From the IMG/VR virus record IMGVR_UViG_3300025423_000039, positions 1 to 42,427 of that record: a stretch of DNA of 42,427 nt; one strand, 5' to 3'. Each line of letters starts with the position of its first letter. Position 1 is the stretch's first letter. Below the pieces are notes generated by a model. It had not been told where the DNA came from and ran no database searches. It saw only the letters and a program-made list of their open reading frames with translations. Of this stretch, positions 18,301 through 24,590 are shown piece after piece. This stretch comes from a virus. Both the position numbers and the translations under genes were made by a program.

Positions 18301-20764
18301 TTTTATTAAAAAGATGAATGATTTGGGCGTAACTGTTGACGAGTTTGAAAAATACTTACACAACCGTCATGCAGAAGAATACAACGATTTGATTGCATCT
18401 CGTAATGCCGCATTGCCTGATGGCGGTTCTGGTATTTACACCAAAGATGCGCATGATTATTTAAATAACTTGCCTGTTGATAAGAAGAAAAAGTATCAAG
18501 ACTTAGCTAAAGATATAGACAACATTGTTAAAGAAACGCAAGACCTATTGGTGGCAAGCGGTACTGAAAAGGCTGAGACTATTCAGGGTTGGCGCAATAA
18601 GATGCCTTACTATGTTCCTCTCAACAGGGATCAGGAAGAACTAGACTTTGCTGGAAATTCTGTAACAGGATTTGGTAAGGGAATCAGCACTGGTGGTGCA
18701 TTTACCAGGGCTGGTACAGGATCAACCAAGACTGTTGTTGATATTTTGAACAATGTCTTCCTCCAGCGTGAGCGTGCAATTAACAGGGCTGAAAATGCTC
18801 GTGTTGGTAAGGCGCTTATTGGTTTAGCACTTCAAGCACCCAATACAGATTTTTGGTTGCCTATTAATCCCAAAGCTATTCGCAATAAGAAAAAGTTGTA
18901 TCAGAACCTGATAGACATGGGTTTAACGCAACAAGATGCGGATAACTTTATTAAAGAGCCTACTGTAGCCAGTATAGACAAGTTAACAGGCCAAGTTCAA
19001 TACAGAGTTAATCCAGTGCTCAGAGGTTCTAAGAACGTCATTACAGTACGCGTAAACGGAGAAGATTGGTTTGTGTTCTTTAACCCTGGTAATGAGCGTG
19101 CTATGCGTATGGCAGAGGCGCTTAAGAACATGGATAGCAGTTCCGTGGCTGAAATATTGAGCGGTGTTGCAGAGGTAACTCGCACAATGGCGGCCATGAA
19201 TACACAGTACAACCCGTTGTTTGGTCCTTGGAATTTGGCGCGTGACTACGCAGAAGCCAGTATTACGCTTGAGGCAACTCCAATTGCAGGCAAAAACGAA
19301 GAACTTAGAAAAGGCGTTACTCCTGCAATGCGTGCCATTTATAGAATTGGCAGAGGAAAAGTAGCCACAAATCCTGAAATGAAAGCATGGATGGATTTAT
19401 TTGATAGATATAAAAAAGCTGGCGGCCTGACAGGATTCCGTCAACAATTTAGTGGATCAAATAAAAAAGTAGCTATTGTTGATCGAGAGCTTAAAAAATT
19501 AAATAAAAGCAATGTAGGAAAAGTAACCAGCAGTGTCATGGACTGGCTATCAGACTATAACGAATCTCTTGAGAATGCTGTACGTTTAACCGCATTTAAA
19601 ATTGCTTTAGATCAAGGCATTAGCGAAGAAAGAGCCGCAGAGATTGGTAAAGAAATAACTATTAACTTTGATCGTAAGGGCCAGTGGTCTTCAAATGCGG
19701 CGGCGTTGTTTGCATTTTTTGGCAGTAGTATTCAAGGCACTGCAAAAATGGCCAGAATAATGCTTGCAAAGAAAAATGGTAAAACGGAACTTACTAATTT
19801 AGGGAAAAAGATTGTTGCTGGCGGTATATTCTTTGGCGTTATGCAAGCTATTGCTTTGAAGATGGCAGGTTTTGACGAAGATGAGCCGCCAGAGTATTTA
19901 AAGAATAAAGATATTATTATTCCAACTTTCAATGGTAAATATTTGAATTATCCAATGCCACTAGGTTATAGCGTATTCCCAAGTATTGGACGCATCATTA
20001 CTGAATATATGTTATCAAACGATAAAGACCTTAAAAAATCTACTATTAGTATTTTGAGTGCTGTTACAGATGCGTTTAATCCGTTAGGTGGTGGTGGATT
20101 TATTCAAAACTTTACCCCAACAGTAATAGACCCATTGTTTGGTTTAATTGAAAATAAAGATGCGTTTGGAAGACCAATTGCTAAGCCTGTAAATGAAATG
20201 AAACCTACGCCTGGATACGAACGTAACCGCGAATCGGCCAGCGCATTCAGTAAAGGTCTTTCATATGCGTTGAACTATATCAGTGGCGGCGGCAAATACG
20301 GCATCGGTTTGGTTAGCCCAACAGCGGATCAGCTTGATTATTTGATGGGTCAATATGCTGGTGGTGTTGGACGTGAGGTTATGAAGACCGTAGACTTAGC
20401 ATCTGCACCATTTAAGAATGAGCCAATTCCATCTTATAGAATTCCTATTGTTGGAAAGTTTTATGGTGAATCAAAATCAGATGCGGCCGTTCAGGATAAG
20501 TTTTATAAGAATATTATCAAAATGTCTGAGTACGAAGGTATTATCAAACGTATGGAAACAAACAATGCTGATCCTGAAATGTTCTTTATTAAACATCCTA
20601 AAGCTAGATTTTATGATGATGCCAATAAGTATGAGAATGAAGTCAGGAAACTTTCTATTGAAAGAAGGCAATTGATTATGAACAAGGCAAGTAAAGAAGA
20701 GCTAAAGGATAATCAAATGCAAAAGATTGAATTGATGAAAGAATTTAATCAGCAAGTTAGATAA
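9380..20764 (+). CDS. Giant polyvalent protein: N6-methylase, strawberry-notch-type helicase, HELTH peptidase motif, LPD38-like
   Basis: This 3,794-residue protein is a chain of domains. Residues 1-35 form a small MPRYEITSPDGRRFEV-type module. About 195-400 is Gly/Ala-rich and hydrophobic. About 1040-1250 is an N6-adenine methylase-like domain (EPTAGNGML for AdoMet binding, NPPF at 1129-1132). About 1270-1415 is a Gly-rich linker. About 1430-2080 is an SF2 strawberry-notch-like ATPase (GDQTGIGKG at 1502-1510, DESH near 1651, LGRVHRTGQ near 2050). HELTH at 2737-2741 is a zinc metallopeptidase motif. About 3270-3500 looks like LPD38 and contains a hydrophobic helix. Such polyvalent proteins, of which P1 DarB is the known model, are injected with DNA and counter host restriction. 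Four palindrome copies fall only in linkers. Confidence 0.85.
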   Translation: MPRYEITSPDGRRFEVTAPEGATQNQVLAYAQANFGAPASKGTPGQMAVEDNALYEDATNPLQGIQQVAPTQAGQQIKAPVIPNPVQQVAPQEPKEEQPWYSGIAKFGQDQQKKREQLTKAAVPFAQDVGAAIAATPLAFEAGAQALSKGSDPKALTGNDWKHDFIAEQRALVKKNAENPELKDEYLLGVDRAKIRNLPQNVAFSVLSMGSSLAGAAVGLVIPVPLATEAGAAAAGAAAAYRMDTNGFLRDIREKSDDLSIKATGKPLTDEQWLKVAKDYESLVREHGAWEALPEAIGNVIGIKLTGAIFKEAGQGLMGVLKSFGAGALELVNELGTETITQIGQHNTELAAGVNDDPNAKPRSFTNPDDIWKSAKEVAPDVLLLTGAMSGGAHVAGSIYNSTDYAKTRELAKELNAKDFLDTKTPEGLLALQNAAQKQFQSPRTKGDEISPFQTVATPGINPNQPPEPPEEEQAPGAPPATPTPRAGALPVDKDTQAMLDELQGKPAKENVDAEELQNKIEENGIPIKDKTDADKLFSNGHPIYAFHELDEQPTLVTSQDMLDSYTPDQLVALPIEQAKPTKENTPIADINEKNLKGRFDGIFSGKDFASGNEDEAWYSPKTNKLTTEGVDGTPVQHYAGDKTATGLTNVTPINTPEEAKAALDAGKSFATVQEGTDPFKPVETKPVKTKPSGKKPVQNKDNPIQTFDAGNNTEVRVFPNDKGYIANFYDKDSGKYIGGKIFPTNNFGDQALPKALEFAQTEADKSKKMTGETPETQQVAPQTPQVQQVAPTEVQANPTSTVQPSADVPLDEKAKAKQDLEDALGDLSLLMGKGGRLNIVPEDEQKLMPILTKLMDAAFRMGYIKFKEAAKFVMDMIRSKIGKDVADQVSLDHLQGAYIGMAGKYQDKGADNKKDVISVESLNEIHNEAPATANIDINTPQGQFHVATQIGAFFLEGGKFENINQARAKIEEITGQKIPPGTNEAKSADEAIEVGVVLAARQIVGQGGKPEQIYDQLVNLYGRQPNLSVRSSESVLHQAYSTPAPLAYIASQLAGINSNTKVYEPTAGNGMLLIGAKQENIYANELQPGRAAILEMVLPNASVTDFNAAKSIPGGAVDARTMDVVIANPPFGVIKDKEGKPVTHDAHWYNTKEIDHAIAFRALRTIKDNGRAVLIVGGVMGKTDDARREDYRGKAKRDFYSELYRRYNVVDHFTASGNLYTKQGASYPVDIIVIDGVRNGAPLVNDKGEMQTARALPAFDLPKVYTTYGQLKEKLDENTLVSRGNERPSGVDSGVLAEGNVNEQGVAGGVSGQGVEPGTTGGETTGGGEQGVSENGPTTGGQPESTRGGAGNVQPKPGNAPKPSAGGEAVPSKGEVKPTSGKGTEGNKPGGVGGVSLVSGERVGSGLVDRAGQETETATQVSYPPHSGAKSVGTLVPNAMAQAIDKALSNLEKKYGNIDRFVAENLDIDVDTLQENFSAEQVDAIALAIMNAEMGKGFIIGDQTGIGKGRVVAAMIKYALLQDKIPIFVTEKPNLYSDMIRDLDDIGMTDSIGLDKLHSKILITNGDQNIPYTLLREVNNEIIENNLNLKAPKKGAEYDAILKSLREKDDLGNYKVIFTTYNQLQTQKGKETERQKFIRHFGAGNYLIFDESHNAGGAGETQARTKEQRENAKEGKSLVQGRAAFVRELVQNAFGTFFSSATYAKRPDVMDLYASTDMSLAVDKLADLAQAIKNGGIPMQQTVARMLTEVGQYIRRERTFAGVSYDTKEAKVDKQTAENMASSMRKVLDFSRAKELVVKDLQKSFDRQGGKVSTEGEKTQVQSANFGSTMHVLIDQMLLALKAKSTVDHAIERLEAGEKVVITVANTMGSFLQTYADEMNLNVGDLVDLSFKNLYLNYLEKQRFVTIKTGNKKTKYRLTDADLGPELTRQFEDIKKFIEGAGFSEAPISPIDYIHNALRKAEYKTEEITGRTIILNYSGNKPTLAKRVANIKQRVNAVKAFNNGEADVIILNQAGSTGISLHASSKVDDKRKRHMILAQAEKNIDTHMQMLGRVHRTGQVITPAYSQMMADIPAEMRPAAVLLKKMASLNANTTGSRKSAVSTEGAVDFMNDYGGQVSQEYLRDNPDIHEAIGGKKIVELQDDPTEGTEADIRRLTGYVPILPIKQQEEVYKDIIERYNELLQREESMGTNKLESKAHDLDARTLSSKPITEDKNEQGSNSPFAQPANMEKVDVKRTIKPYSKAEVQEQIDENLEGKNPKEKAKEMLASLTPRASEFGKQRLAELAESGADPTRIAETSLQHESQIGKIKSILDTYPIGTPIVLKSKNGTLISGVVTNVENKGKTKNPLAGSDWKMQVALANGDAKSISINFSQVNSVYELREESEVPWNNPETDKFEYIPMMDLFDKSATVRREKRWMVTGNLLAGFAAVNNMGQIMSYTKDDGTTGQGILMPRTFDFEKEEKRAPVKLNTLQKVQVFFDEFQNGIVQTEDGSLKISKRGERYQFITSKSKREGGQYYLDLGLTNFTGTFHSSGQQMNAVIYDHERGKEAIKYILHDMQKGLVAGNYKDEARALFAPKEEFKPPLSNFSPINNFTNDREQNIKDLQAAKIKKAALFKKFAEGKAGIPEQQSANLINAWVRVLEETIAATKPEKKSAKDFFVKATKDWGEGKISDSVYSTIKTLYEKYPFVLEGLSLSVKKGKEDKSAAGEFDALQRVINLFKGTTGVTDATTIRHELTHSLEQMMDKDASKSLVKEWGIQVKAKMKSDQTKEGKAFFKALTDFYANPSLEQYNALIAALPDQSYYQYVNPSEYWAVNAEKLLNQKLGGGWDRFKLAIRKLYEGLKSLVGATNQYALHKVFDDIMTAKGTRMSDGALRDYVDASTMALQNKNFRNFKGAPAPKATWDVSEPFKQGDWEHRLVDKHLDTKQIVKDINEQVGQIQDDWDPYLKLTLMPGRKADQVLKFLEEEGNPFIKKMNDLGVTVDEFEKYLHNRHAEEYNDLIASRNAALPDGGSGIYTKDAHDYLNNLPVDKKKKYQDLAKDIDNIVKETQDLLVASGTEKAETIQGWRNKMPYYVPLNRDQEELDFAGNSVTGFGKGISTGGAFTRAGTGSTKTVVDILNNVFLQRERAINRAENARVGKALIGLALQAPNTDFWLPINPKAIRNKKKLYQNLIDMGLTQQDADNFIKEPTVASIDKLTGQVQYRVNPVLRGSKNVITVRVNGEDWFVFFNPGNERAMRMAEALKNMDSSSVAEILSGVAEVTRTMAAMNTQYNPLFGPWNLARDYAEASITLEATPIAGKNEELRKGVTPAMRAIYRIGRGKVATNPEMKAWMDLFDRYKKAGGLTGFRQQFSGSNKKVAIVDRELKKLNKSNVGKVTSSVMDWLSDYNESLENAVRLTAFKIALDQGISEERAAEIGKEITINFDRKGQWSSNAAALFAFFGSSIQGTAKMARIMLAKKNGKTELTNLGKKIVAGGIFFGVMQAIALKMAGFDEDEPPEYLKNKDIIIPTFNGKYLNYPMPLGYSVFPSIGRIITEYMLSNDKDLKKSTISILSAVTDAFNPLGGGGFIQNFTPTVIDPLFGLIENKDAFGRPIAKPVNEMKPTPGYERNRESASAFSKGLSYALNYISGGGKYGIGLVSPTADQLDYLMGQYAGGVGREVMKTVDLASAPFKNEPIPSYRIPIVGKFYGESKSDAAVQDKFYKNIIKMSEYEGIIKRMETNNADPEMFFIKHPKARFYDDANKYENEVRKLSIERRQLIMNKASKEELKDNQMQKIELMKEFNQQVR
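9572..9650 (+). repeat. Two palindrome copies in the N-terminal linker of the giant gene
   Basis: ATTCAACAAGTTGCAC (9572-9587, 14/16) and a perfect copy (9635-9650), encoding IQQVAP and VQQVAP between the N-terminal module and the hydrophobic region. Confidence 0.9.
11708..11753 (+). repeat. Two palindrome copies in a linker of the giant gene
   Basis: ACACAACAAGTTGCAC (11708-11723, 13/16) and a perfect copy (11738-11753), 30 bases apart, encoding TQQVAP and VQQVAP in a Pro/Gln linker before the next domain. Confidence 0.9.
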
Positions 20765-21044
20765 CAACAATAAGTTCTTTTTGGAAGAGTTCACCAATAG
20801 TTTTGCGATGAGCGTTTTCCCAAAGTTCTTTTCTCATCTCCTTGGTAAGATTAGCGCCCTGGTCTATGGCGCTGTGGCAAGTAAAGCATAAGGCCGCGAC
20901 ACGGAAATCGTGAGCCTTTATGCCGCGTCCTTTGCCATCTCTAAGCTGATTGGAATGTGCGGCCACTACAGTGCCGTCCTCACGCCCACATTGCTGGCAA
21001 GGGAGCTCACGGCAAGCCTCCAGTAGTTTCTTATTCCTGTACAT
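20757..21044 (-). CDS. HNH-like zinc-binding nuclease candidate, 95 aa
   Basis: The ATG at 21044 (MYRNKKLLEA) has an AAGGA site and is preferred to an ATG eight codons earlier. The protein has CQQC, then VAAHSNQ and GIKAHDFR, and CFTCHSAID, the Cys-pair/His arrangement of DUF1364-type and HNH-like phage nucleases, in which the cysteines bind zinc and the histidines act at the cut site. It is the last gene of the leftward recombination cassette, and its 3' end overlaps the giant gene's stop by 8 bases tail to tail. A role in recombination or DNA processing is likely; the exact family is uncertain. Confidence 0.6.
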   Translation of the reverse strand: MYRNKKLLEACRELPCQQCGREDGTVVAAHSNQLRDGKGRGIKAHDFRVAALCFTCHSAIDQGANLTKEMRKELWENAHRKTIGELFQKELIVVI

Positions 21045-21249
21045 TCTTTTTCCTTTTCTTGAGGGCAACTATGCCTTCTTCTGGCGGGTCTAGTTCATCG
21101 AGCAGGGCATCGGCAAGCCTAATGCATCTGCGTGCAACAAGTTGCACTTCCTTGTTAGAGAACTCTTCATTGTCGCTGGGTGAATAGTAGGCCAGTCTGC
21201 TGAGGGCAAACATGGCCGCTAGTGCTCTAAAGTTTTCGCGGTCTTCCAT
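21031..21249 (-). CDS. Hypothetical protein, 72 aa
   Basis: A mostly helical acidic protein with a basic tail (ALKKRKKN). Its start overlaps the stop of the gene upstream and its end overlaps the nuclease gene, as expected for a translationally coupled operon. A perfect copy of the dispersed palindrome, read in the opposite orientation to that of most genes, encodes VQLVA inside the helix NKEVQLVARRCIRL. The site therefore lies in a folded-looking region rather than a linker. No family is recognised. Confidence 0.6.
   Translation of the reverse strand: MEDRENFRALAAMFALSRLAYYSPSDNEEFSNKEVQLVARRCIRLADALLDELDPPEEGIVALKKRKKNVQE
21132..21147 (+). repeat. Palindrome copy, perfect
   Basis: GTGCAACAAGTTGCAC in the 72-residue minus-strand gene; read from that strand it gives VQLVA. 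Confidence 0.95.
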
Positions 21250-21452
21250 TAGTGCCCCTTATCTTTAACCATCGCCAAAGTATCTTTGTAGACGTTTTGG
21301 ATAAGGCTCATAGCATCTTCTTCGGGCACGCCCATATGGATGCCAGTCGTAGCAAATAACCCAGCAAAGGCCAGGAAAGCCTCTACTGGATCGTTTTCTA
21401 GGACTTCCTCCAAAGACCGCGCGACAAGGTGTCCAATTTGTTGTGCTTTCAT
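21249..21452 (-). CDS. Hypothetical protein, 67 aa
   Basis: I choose the ATG at 21452 (MKAQQIGHLV), which overlaps the preceding gene's stop as ATGA; a longer frame to 21500 would run deep into that gene. The product is a small acidic helical protein with a hydrophobic core (AFLAFAGLFATTGI) too interrupted by charge to be a clear membrane segment. It belongs to the leftward recombination operon. Function is unknown. Confidence 0.6.
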   Translation of the reverse strand: MKAQQIGHLVARSLEEVLENDPVEAFLAFAGLFATTGIHMGVPEEDAMSLIQNVYKDTLAMVKDKGH

Positions 21453-21724
21453 AAGTCTAGCTCCGCTATTTGTCGCATGATGAGCTCGTTGAGCTTGCAA
21501 CCTTTGATGGATATATCTTGAAGGTCTTTGGACTTTTTAACAACTTTGATTGCATCTCTGATACCTTTGGAGTAGCCAGATTTGTATTCGTCTTTGCCGT
21601 CAATAATCATACAGATAGCATCTCGCACCATGCTGGAGGCTAGTCTTTGCTTGGCTAGTTCCTTTATTTTGTCGTAGTATTCTTCGGGAAGATACACGCT
21701 GTACGGTATCATTTTGTCGCTCAT
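21449..21724 (-). CDS. Ribbon-helix-helix (Arc/CopG-like) protein, 91 aa
   Basis: The start at 21724 (MSDKMIPYSVYL) overlaps the previous stop as ATGA. The N-terminal segment has a short beta strand (IPYSVYLP) followed by two helices (EEYYDKIKELAKQ and SSMVRDAICMIID), the layout of Arc/CopG ribbon-helix-helix repressors, which dimerise and bind short inverted repeats. The remainder is a lysine-rich helical tail. It is one of three DNA-binding proteins here that could recognise the dispersed 16-bp palindrome. RHH assignment is from pattern only. Confidence 0.55.
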   Translation of the reverse strand: MSDKMIPYSVYLPEEYYDKIKELAKQRLASSMVRDAICMIIDGKDEYKSGYSKGIRDAIKVVKKSKDLQDISIKGCKLNELIMRQIAELDL

Positions 21725-22143
21725 TCTTTCCTCCAATGCTCAAAGCTTTCGCGTAAGCGGTTAAACAAGTTGCGGGCGCTCTCATTGGTCTTAAGTTCTT
21801 TCCTAGACTCAATATCAAGATAAGAACAAAGCCAGTCTGTACAGGCGGCCTCATTCTGCTCAAATAGCCATTCCTTGCGGTGTAGCCATGCCCAGAACTC
21901 TTTATCTCGGCATAGCATTCCTGCTATCTTTACTGCCATGTCTCCTGGGAATTGGTCTTCTCTTTCCATCGGCATTTCGTTGTCCCCCAGTCGGACCATG
22001 ACAACCACATAACGAGAGCCGATAAAGTCTCGCATAAGGTCATCACTGATCTCGTCTGGGTGGATGGCTAGAGTAAGAACATATCCTTCTTTTGATTGCT
22101 TCAAGGCGGTTTTAATTGCCTCGAACTGGATTGGTTCGCTCAA
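21721..22143 (-). CDS. Conserved phage protein of unknown function, 140 aa
   Basis: This is a member of a family I recognise from environmental phages: the start (SEPIQFEAIKTALKQSK), GYVLTLAIHPDEI, and RYVVVMVRLGDNEMP are characteristic, as is the end with ELKTNESARNLF. It starts at TTG (22143), supported by a GGAG site 8 bases upstream. Family members usually sit beside recombination genes such as ERF or RecT, as here. No catalytic motif is visible; an accessory role in recombination or replication is plausible but unproven. Confidence 0.65.
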   Translation of the reverse strand: MSEPIQFEAIKTALKQSKEGYVLTLAIHPDEISDDLMRDFIGSRYVVVMVRLGDNEMPMEREDQFPGDMAVKIAGMLCRDKEFWAWLHRKEWLFEQNEAACTDWLCSYLDIESRKELKTNESARNLFNRLRESFEHWRKE

Positions 22144-22228
22144 GTTTTTTCTCCAAATAATTAATAACGGCTTGCTGATCTAACACAATCTTCTCTAAAT
22201 TGTGTATATCGTCAGCCATAGAAAGCAT
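22112..22228 (-). CDS. Small coiled-coil protein, 38 aa
   Basis: The ATG at 22228 lies 17 bases after the upstream stop with an AGGGA site in between, so I prefer it to the ATG at 22294, which lacks a site and overlaps the previous gene by 50 bases. The product (MLSMADDIHNLEKIV and following) is one predicted helix with leucine/isoleucine heptads, a likely small coiled coil. It overlaps the next gene by 32 bases. Function is unknown. Confidence 0.45.
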   Translation of the reverse strand: MLSMADDIHNLEKIVLDQQAVINYLEKKLERTNPVRGN

Positions 22229-22244
22229 TGCTTCCCTGAGATTC

Positions 22245-22511
22245 TCAATCGTCCCAGGGGTCGTTGGCTTTGAAGTTGTTTTCTTTTTTCTCATAAGTAT
22301 TTACTTTTAATGAAACCATGTGATTGCCTTCCTTGTCCTTTTTCTTCCAACCGTCAAGTTTGATTTTGACTTCTACATTCTCGCAGTTGTTAAGCATATG
22401 GAGCAAAAGTTCCTTGTCGATTTCAATGTAGCCGTTGAAGTGCGGTGACTTCTCGTTGTACATTTTTTTGGCGCTGAACAATACGCCAGTATTTGGATAA
22501 TCTACGCTCAT
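22245..22511 (-). CDS. Single-stranded DNA-binding-like protein (OB-type candidate), 88 aa
   Basis: The protein begins YPNTGVLFSAKKMYNEKSP and NGYIEI, carries KIKLDGWKKKDKEG and HMVSLKVN, and ends with an acidic NDPWDD tail. The strands and the short acidic aromatic tail recall phage OB-fold ssDNA-binding proteins of the DUF736-like kind, whose tails recruit partners. It is coupled to ERF by ATGA overlap, and an ssDNA-binding protein beside an annealase is a common pairing. It is shorter than classical SSB, so the call is tentative. Confidence 0.5.
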   Translation of the reverse strand: MSVDYPNTGVLFSAKKMYNEKSPHFNGYIEIDKELLLHMLNNCENVEVKIKLDGWKKKDKEGNHMVSLKVNTYEKKENNFKANDPWDD

Positions 22512-23239
22512 TTGAACGATTCCTTTCTAATCTTAAATACATCTAACAATTTTGCATACTCAGTGGGATATTCGGTCTTTAAACGCTCATACTGGGCTTT
22601 GTTGACCTGGTAGATATGTTGCACGTCCTCTACGCTCTGGGTGAGCCCTATCACAAGCCTGGTGGCTTCTATGACTGATTTATCCCAAGACACGCCTTCT
22701 TTTTCTACAACTCTGATCTGCCAATCCATCATTGGGTCTTCGGATAGGGTCATCTTTACACCAGGAATGTCGGTGTTTACGCGTACAGTTGGCTTTGGAT
22801 TCTCAACTTTGTAGGGTTTCTTTTCGGCTTTGGGTGCAACTTGTTGCACTTCGCGGGGGGTTTCGGCGGGCGGTAGGGCATCAACCTGGTCGTTTTCGGT
22901 AAGCTCTAAGGCCATCAACCAGAGGTAGCGCCGAAGATAAGTATGGGTACTGCCCAGGTCTTGAATTGGCTGTCCTTTAGGGTTGTGAGCCATGACTGTG
23001 GGTGTAAAGAATGTGATCTGATCACCAGAATCTACATCATGAATGCGTAGCGTAGCAGACGAATCGTCTAGGCTAAAGATTCCGCATAAGCCTGCAATCC
23101 TAAATACATCGTGGGCGGTGGGTAAAAAGTCTCCCAATTCGAAATATTCGTAACCAGCAAATTTATTCTTGCCTGATTTTTTGAGGGGCATAGTGGCCAT
23201 TACAGCTCTAGCTTCCTGTAGTTTCTTAAATACTGTCAT
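22508..23239 (-). CDS. erf: ERF-family single-strand annealing recombinase
   Basis: The 243-residue protein matches ERF: KLQEARAVMATMPLKKSGKN, FAGYEYFELGDFLP, then FFTPTVMAHN and STHTYLRRYLWLMAL. ERF proteins form rings that anneal complementary strands and promote recombination-dependent replication and circularisation of phage DNA. The conserved part ends near residue 125; a perfect dispersed palindrome encodes VQQVAP at about 131-136 in the linker to a C-terminal region of unknown function. Its ATG overlaps the stop of the small gene upstream, and the ssDNA-binding candidate follows. This is one of the surest functional calls in the window. Confidence 0.85.
   Translation of the reverse strand: MTVFKKLQEARAVMATMPLKKSGKNKFAGYEYFELGDFLPTAHDVFRIAGLCGIFSLDDSSATLRIHDVDSGDQITFFTPTVMAHNPKGQPIQDLGSTHTYLRRYLWLMALELTENDQVDALPPAETPREVQQVAPKAEKKPYKVENPKPTVRVNTDIPGVKMTLSEDPMMDWQIRVVEKEGVSWDKSVIEATRLVIGLTQSVEDVQHIYQVNKAQYERLKTEYPTEYAKLLDVFKIRKESFK
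22834..22849 (-). repeat. Palindrome copy, perfect
   Basis: In the erf gene, read on the minus strand as GTGCAACAAGTTGCAC and encoding VQQVAP in the linker after the ERF domain. Confidence 0.95.
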
Positions 23240-23406
23240 TTTCTTTCTCCATTTTTAGGCTTGACATAAGTTCCTTGTTTTGCTGAATCCCAAAATAAAA
23301 CCCCCTTCATCATCCGCTTGGCAACTGCTTTGCTAAGCTTTCGGCGGTTTCTGTACTGCTCTTGGTTCTCGAACGAATAACGTTCTGGTGTGTGTACCAT
23401 CTCCAT
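23236..23406 (-). CDS. Small basic protein, 56 aa
   Basis: The frame begins at an ATG that overlaps the previous gene's stop (TAATG at 23406) and ends by overlapping the ERF start (ATGA). A second ATG two codons in could also serve. The product (MEMVHTPERYSFENQEQY, then RNRRKLSKAVAKRM) is strongly basic with a helical centre, suggesting nucleic-acid contact, but no family is recognised. Coupling on both sides supports translation. Confidence 0.6.
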   Translation of the reverse strand: MEMVHTPERYSFENQEQYRNRRKLSKAVAKRMMKGVLFWDSAKQGTYVKPKNGERK

Positions 23407-23642
23407 TATTTCTTCTCCAATAACTCTGTTAGTTTTACAATTTTTGTTTCTAAAAACCCAATAATTCCTCGTTGCTCATATAGAAGTTCTACGTTTGCTT
23501 TCCCTTTTTCAACTGCCTTGTTGTATTCAATTTTTAAATTGCTGTAATCAACTAAAAGATTGTTATACCCAGTAGCTAATTCTTCTTTTTCAGCACGCAT
23601 TTCACGATACGCCTTTGGATAATCAATTTTTACTCTTCCCAT
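23406..23642 (-). CDS. Coiled-coil protein, 78 aa
   Basis: After a short N-terminal part (MGRVKIDYPKAY), the rest is a nearly continuous charged helix with leucine/isoleucine heptads (LLVDYSNLKIEYNKAVEKGK, FLETKIVKLTELLEKK), predicted to form a coiled coil. It lies two bases downstream of the Cas4/RecB-like nuclease gene and overlaps the following gene. It may be an adaptor or assembly factor in the recombination operon; nothing in the sequence fixes its role. Confidence 0.6.
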   Translation of the reverse strand: MGRVKIDYPKAYREMRAEKEELATGYNNLLVDYSNLKIEYNKAVEKGKANVELLYEQRGIIGFLETKIVKLTELLEKK

Positions 23643-23644
23643 AA

Positions 23645-24523
23645 TTACTCCTTATTTTCTAAGTATTTCTGATATTGGTCGCAAAATTTATTGACTGAGC
23701 AATAATTCTCGCAACGGCTTCTCTCTCCTGGTCGAATAACAATGTTAACGACTCCCTTTACAGTTTTCAGGGCTTCTTGAGCCTCTGCTTCTGTATCATG
23801 CACGCTTGTGGCGCGCTTGTTTCCTTCTTTCATAACGGCATATGTGGTTGGTTTTTCCCACATTTGTTCAGGCGTACATTCAGGTAATGTGCCGTAAAGT
23901 TCGTAATCTAGTTTCGAGTTTGAATGTTCTTTAATGTGATTTAGAATAAAAGTCTCTCTATCCTCAAATGGCCATAGATTGATCGGTATGATCTTTATCG
24001 GGGCTTGCGGGTATCCTTCTTTGGTTTGGGAATCTCTTCTGCTCCAGTCTCGTATCAGTGCAACAATTTGCAGGTTTCTTACTGGAACGCCTTTTACTTT
24101 CTCAACAAGCCACGCATAGATGTTGAGCTGGTATTCCCAGTCTATCTTTTCGTTCATGACACCCCAAACGCCCGTAGTTTTATAGTCTTGGATCGTTACA
24201 GAACCATCTGCGTGGACGATTTGCATATCAATCGCACCAGATATAACCCAACCTTGCAGGTTTACAAACAGTCTTTCCTCGCTAATGTCGTTTTCACCGC
24301 GCCCCTTCTCAAGAACGTGGTGGATTGCTGTTCCTACAATAGAATAATAGTTGTCAGCAACATCTATTTCTATTTCGTCAAAGTGTTTCTTTCTCAACTG
24401 TACAATGCGCGGGCTGTTGAGCATCTCTGTTGCAGATATATCGGCTTTGCCCTTGGAGTAACCGTCCAGCTTCACCATGTTGACGAATACTTCGGGCAAC
24501 TCATGTTTATTTGTTATGATCAA
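23645..24523 (-). CDS. PD-(D/E)XK nuclease, Cas4/RecB-like
   Basis: The 292-residue protein has GTAIHH near 65, an aspartate in ISGAIDMQ near 100, and VTIQDYKTT near 110, the order expected of PD-(D/E)XK exonucleases. Three C-terminal cysteines at 271, 275 and 281 could bind an iron-sulfur cluster, as in Cas4/AddB-type enzymes, with a fourth ligand not obvious. It probably makes single-stranded ends for ERF. Translation starts at TTG 24523, chosen because an AGGAG lies 8 bases upstream and no nearby ATG fits. It is first in the leftward operon, behind the promoter at 24553-24582. Confidence 0.75.
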   Translation of the reverse strand: MIITNKHELPEVFVNMVKLDGYSKGKADISATEMLNSPRIVQLRKKHFDEIEIDVADNYYSIVGTAIHHVLEKGRGENDISEERLFVNLQGWVISGAIDMQIVHADGSVTIQDYKTTGVWGVMNEKIDWEYQLNIYAWLVEKVKGVPVRNLQIVALIRDWSRRDSQTKEGYPQAPIKIIPINLWPFEDRETFILNHIKEHSNSKLDYELYGTLPECTPEQMWEKPTTYAVMKEGNKRATSVHDTEAEAQEALKTVKGVVNIVIRPGERSRCENYCSVNKFCDQYQKYLENKE

Positions 24524-24552
24524 TTGCTTTCTCCTTTTGTGTTTGGCAACAC

Positions 24553-24582
24553 ATTATAACCACATTAATTCATGTCTTGCAA
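24553..24582 (-). promoter_or_regulatory. Promoter for leftward recombination operon
   Basis: On the minus strand TTGCAA (24577-24582) and TATAAT (24553-24558) are separated by 18 bases, and the first gene of the operon starts 30 bases beyond the -10. The intergenic gap to the divergent gene at 24591 is only 67 bases. Confidence 0.6.
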
Positions 24583-24590
24583 GGATATTT

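Noticed and set aside
21761-21776. Further palindrome copy (AAACAAGTTGCGGG)
   Set aside because: Only the centre matches; both outer arms are missing. The same applies to isolated GTTGCAC half-sites at 7930, 22619 and 32990.
24005-24559. 184-residue ORF on the plus strand
   Set aside because: It lies entirely opposite the Cas4/RecB-like nuclease gene, has no ribosome site and a Cys/Phe/Tyr-rich composition typical of antisense frames.
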